54,580 bases of DNA. It comes from Conoideocrella luteorostrata. Taxonomy: Eukaryota > Ascomycota > Sordariomycetes > Hypocreales > Clavicipitaceae. Positions 51,896 through 54,580 of this stretch are shown piece after piece. Both the position numbers and the translations under genes were made by a program. The notes beneath the pieces were generated by a model. That model was not told the origin of the DNA. It saw nothing but the letters and a program-made list of their open reading frames with translations, and ran no database searches. The stretch covers positions 1 to 54,580 of the forward strand of contig JASWJB010000303.1 in NCBI GenBank assembly GCA_032433595.1, read 5' to 3'. How positions within the stretch are numbered: the first letter of the stretch is position 1; every line of letters starts with the position of its first letter.

Positions 51896-52638
51896 TCAGC
51901 CTCTTGGCCTGCCAAATCCACCGGGAACCTTTAATCCTCCATTCCCAGGATTTTTGGTACTGCCAGCATTTTGTCCCATATGTGCATTGAAACCGTCCGT
52001 AAAGCTGCCACCATTGATTAAAGCGGAATTCAGTCGGTCCCTTGATGTGGAAGGCTTGAAAAAAGGTCCAAAGACAGATTTAATACCATCCTTAATGCTA
52101 TTATCCCATTGTTCACTCCTAGATATTCCGGATGGGGTATTTGGGGGGTCGCGTTGAGATGTGCTCCAGCTACCGCCACCTTGAAAATGATCGTCTGGCA
52201 CTTCTGAACCCGTATAGCGGTGGCCGTCAGAAGTCGTATGAACAGGAAAAGCGTTGCCCCTATCGTCATGGATAACATCTCCTTGAGGGTTTTGATTTCC
52301 AGAAGAAGGGTTGCCGGCTTGCGGTTGTGAACCCCCCGGAAGGCTGTCACCCCCGCCCCAGCCATTATCTGGAGATTCAACAGGGGGTGGGTTGAATGGT
52401 GGTTCTTTAGATTCCACGTCAACCTGGCGCTTACCCAAACCCGGTTCAATATCATATAACGGAGGTGAGGTAAGTTCAGTCGCCCTCAGGTGCTTGGTGA
52501 TTGGGACAGCATGCACATCTTCCCAACATTAGCTTATTTTCAGAATGGTACAGTACAGCATATATATTAATATGGAGAGAGCAACTTCAACGTACAGAAA
52601 CACGCTTGGAGCGCAATACAAACGAGAACTGTCTTCAT
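51896..52638 (-). CDS. Secreted proprotein with KR processing site, Gly/Pro/Asn-rich
   Basis: Two exons. 52638-52596 carries a 14-codon start, and 52518-51896 holds the rest, giving 221 aa. The 77-nt intron runs GTACGT to GGGAAG with CTAAT 10 nt before the acceptor; exon 2 alone has no ATG (its frame opens with GTG after a TAA). Joined, residues 1-18 form a signal peptide (MKTVLVCIALQACFYVHA), which supports the model. A propeptide follows, ending at LGKR (about residue 45), a Kex2-type dibasic site. The mature part is Gly/Pro/Asn/Ser-rich and cysteine-free, with one helical block (DNSIKDGIKSVFGPFFKP). The family is unknown. A further in-frame ATG lies 15 nt upstream (52653) and is less likely the start. 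Confidence 0.75.
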
Positions 52639-54580
52639 TTTATCATTCAGCATTCTCTTTAATATGAAGAAAGAGGCAAATGAAAATTATAGGCGGGGAT
52701 AAACTGAGATAGCTTCGCATCAAAAGTTGATAGATGGTAGTTGGGAATAACGTAAATCTTGATCTGTATATCTTTATTTGAGGGTATATATGGACTTTTA
52801 TCTAGTTTTCCGATGAATGACTTCAGAGACTATTCTTCGAGACTTTGAGCACAATCTTCTGGAACCGTTTAGACAATAGCCATAGTTACAACTGTTTAGA
52901 AAATAAGTATAATGGAAACAGATAAACATTTTAGCGCTTGCTAAAGCTCCGGAGATAAGTAGAGAGAGAGAGAGAGAGAGAGCATTTTAGCGCCTGCTAA
53001 AGCTCCGGAGATAAGCAGAGAGAGAGAGAGAGAGAGAGAGAGCATTTGTATCTGAAAACTTACTTTGTTAGCCTTGAACTTTAAAGCCAGTGGCAAGACT
53101 AGTCCCAGAGAAAATCTACAGTCTTGCCATATCGAAGAGAGTTAGGTTAACGTTTGTGTACAAGATAGAATAGTTAACTGAGATCACTCAGTTGACGGAT
53201 TCAACCTACACGACGAAGGACTCAACACATCAGTAGATTAATTCAACAACAAAATCTTACAGTGCTTCGGATCTTATCTTGTGAATTTCTGGCGGGCGCA
53301 CATGTCTTCTGAGAACACTTCGTGCTAGCCAATATCGTCAAACCAGCGAGCGCGCCGAATCTGGCACGCCACTAAACAAACTCAGCACGTAACAGTTTCG
53401 TCCGGAAATACCAGTCTTGTTCTCTCTGGTATGGGGCAAGTACAATGATACTTCTCGCCCATTTTAACAAAATTAAGCTTCAATTGAAACTGGCTCGTGG
53501 CATACCCCGCGCGGAGTTTGTTTCTGTTTCACATTGAATTGAAACAATCCTCGAGCCTTGACCTAACAGCGAGATCTTTGCCGGGTCATTGATCATTCAC
53601 ACCCATCTGATTGGTCAGATGCTATTGAGAGAGGTGAGTGCATGAAGAGTTGGACCGAGGGCGGAATGACACAAGGAATCTCGGTAGGCTTGGTAGGCTT
53701 GGATGGTAGCGATGACATAGGGGGCTCAGATGAGGCATCATACGACGTGTAAGCCGGCTACAGGACGGCGAGGCCCCATGACCGACTCACTGTAGAGGCA
53801 TATAACATCATCTTTCTATATTTCATACAAGGTGCATCCCATAGTTATTCCATCCTCCGTATGAATCAATGTGGAATGTGTGGTGTGGGGTGTGGGTGTG
53901 GAGTGTGGAGTTTGGAGTATAGAATTCGGATGGTATTGATGCAGTATCAAATGATCCAATCGTGCGACCGATTTTGTTTGTTTATGCCGGTGAAATATCC
54001 GCCCGAGAAACCACCGATTAGTTCATCTCGGTCGCATACACTGTGTGCCACAAGTTCTATTTCTCCTTGGTTTAGCCGCCATGCCGCGGCAGCCAAACAG
54101 AAGCGGGGCTGCCCATGGACCGCAAGATTGAACAAACCTGGTTGTCCGAGACACAATTGATTGTATCTGTGATATTGGCTTTAGATTAGGTAATTGGTTG
54201 TGCATTCGAGACTCCTATTCAAATCCAAACTGAGGCAAGCCAGACCCGTTGCACTACTAGTTAGGCCAAGGCGAGACTCACAGATTTCCCTTCGAGTGTC
54301 GGCAGATGAGCGTGGAAGTACAGAGGATGGGCCGCAAATGGAAGGTTAGTTAGGAATGGTTCTCTTGACTGCCCTGGACAGGCTGGTCGTGACTGTATAG
54401 ATGATATGATGATTAGTTGCGGAAATACGCGGGCCTCCGCGGAGATACAGTAGCTGTCACAAGTGAGCAGCTATGGAAGTCGATCTCTAAGGCAGTGGAA
54501 AAATGTCCTTGATTTCTATCTAATTGACGGGAATTCGGCTGCTATTTATCTCTACGATATCCCTCTTCTCGTGCATTTAT
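52639..54580. other. Right-hand gene-poor end
   Basis: Nearly 2 kb with no credible gene. It holds the duplicated GA-microsatellite unit (52927-53042), GT/GA-rich simple sequence near 53875-53915, and short overlapping frames. No telomere-type repeats are seen. Confidence 0.55.
52927..53042. repeat. Tandem duplication of a unit carrying (GA)n
   Basis: Two copies of CATTTTAGCGCYTGCTAAAG plus CTCCGGAGATAAGY and a GA run (52927-52982 and 52983-53042). The copies differ at two bases and in GA number. Confidence 0.93.

Noticed and set aside
51896..52516. Single-exon reading of the proprotein starting at GTG
   Set aside because: Nuclear genes need ATG. A stop lies just upstream in frame, and the two-exon model supplies an ATG and a signal peptide.
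53861..54160. 99-codon ORF near the right end
   Set aside because: It begins in TG-rich simple sequence, has no domain and is mirrored by antisense frames.
1..54580. Telomere, rRNA or mitochondrial insert
   Set aside because: No TTAGGG arrays, no rRNA-like sequence and no mitochondrial gene motif were seen.

Overview
The window looks like nuclear DNA of a filamentous ascomycete (Pezizomycotina), most likely a hypocrealean. This rests on: introns of 46-90 nt with GTRNGT donors and CTAAC/CTAAT branch points; a fungal NACHT (NLR) gene with a lipase-like N-terminus; a DUF3435 tyrosine recombinase; DUF4360 and berberine-bridge-like secreted proteins; an AT-saturated, RIP-like block beside a dead hAT transposon; and an interspersed CGGAGTA/TACTCCG motif. 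I cannot name the species from sequence alone. Splice models were worked out by eye and checked only for phase, total length and motif continuity.

Layout. 1-3.3 kb: AT-rich degenerate DNA and two hAT transposase relics. 4.4-4.6 kb: a solo LTR. 5.0-8.4 kb: an intact seven-exon DUF3435 tyrosine recombinase (Starship-captain/FluG-like). 8.7-11.7 kb: a six-exon NLR with a membrane segment, an alpha/beta hydrolase domain and a NACHT domain, but no C-terminal repeats. 12.4-14.2 kb: two solo LTRs of another family and an LTR-like fragment. 14.6-15.8 kb: a PLP-dependent aminotransferase. 18.1-18.8 kb: a dead fragment of an NRPS adenylation domain. 19.0-21.8 kb: several minisatellites. 22.3-22.8 kb: a secreted NTF2/SnoaL-like protein. 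24.2 kb: an intron-containing tRNA-Val(CAC).

27-53 kb is dominated by genes for secreted proteins: a pepsin-like protease on a long proline-rich repeat arm (with an assembly gap), a 59-aa secreted peptide, a 555-aa secreted orphan, a BBE-like FAD oxidase, a 220-aa Lys-rich secreted orphan, a DUF4360 protein and a proprotein with a KR processing site. Between them lie an S8 subtilase pseudogene with a solo LTR at its 3' end, an ankyrin-repeat protein (apparently cytoplasmic) and a MITE at 51.0-51.4 kb.

The genes do not form an operon or an obvious complete pathway. The picture is an accessory, repeat-rich, secretome-rich region shaped by mobile elements: five solo LTRs (four with perfect 5-bp target duplications), a TA-flanked MITE, hAT remains and a captain-like recombinase next to an NLR. 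The aminotransferase and NRPS relic could be remains of an eroded biosynthetic cluster, which is speculative.
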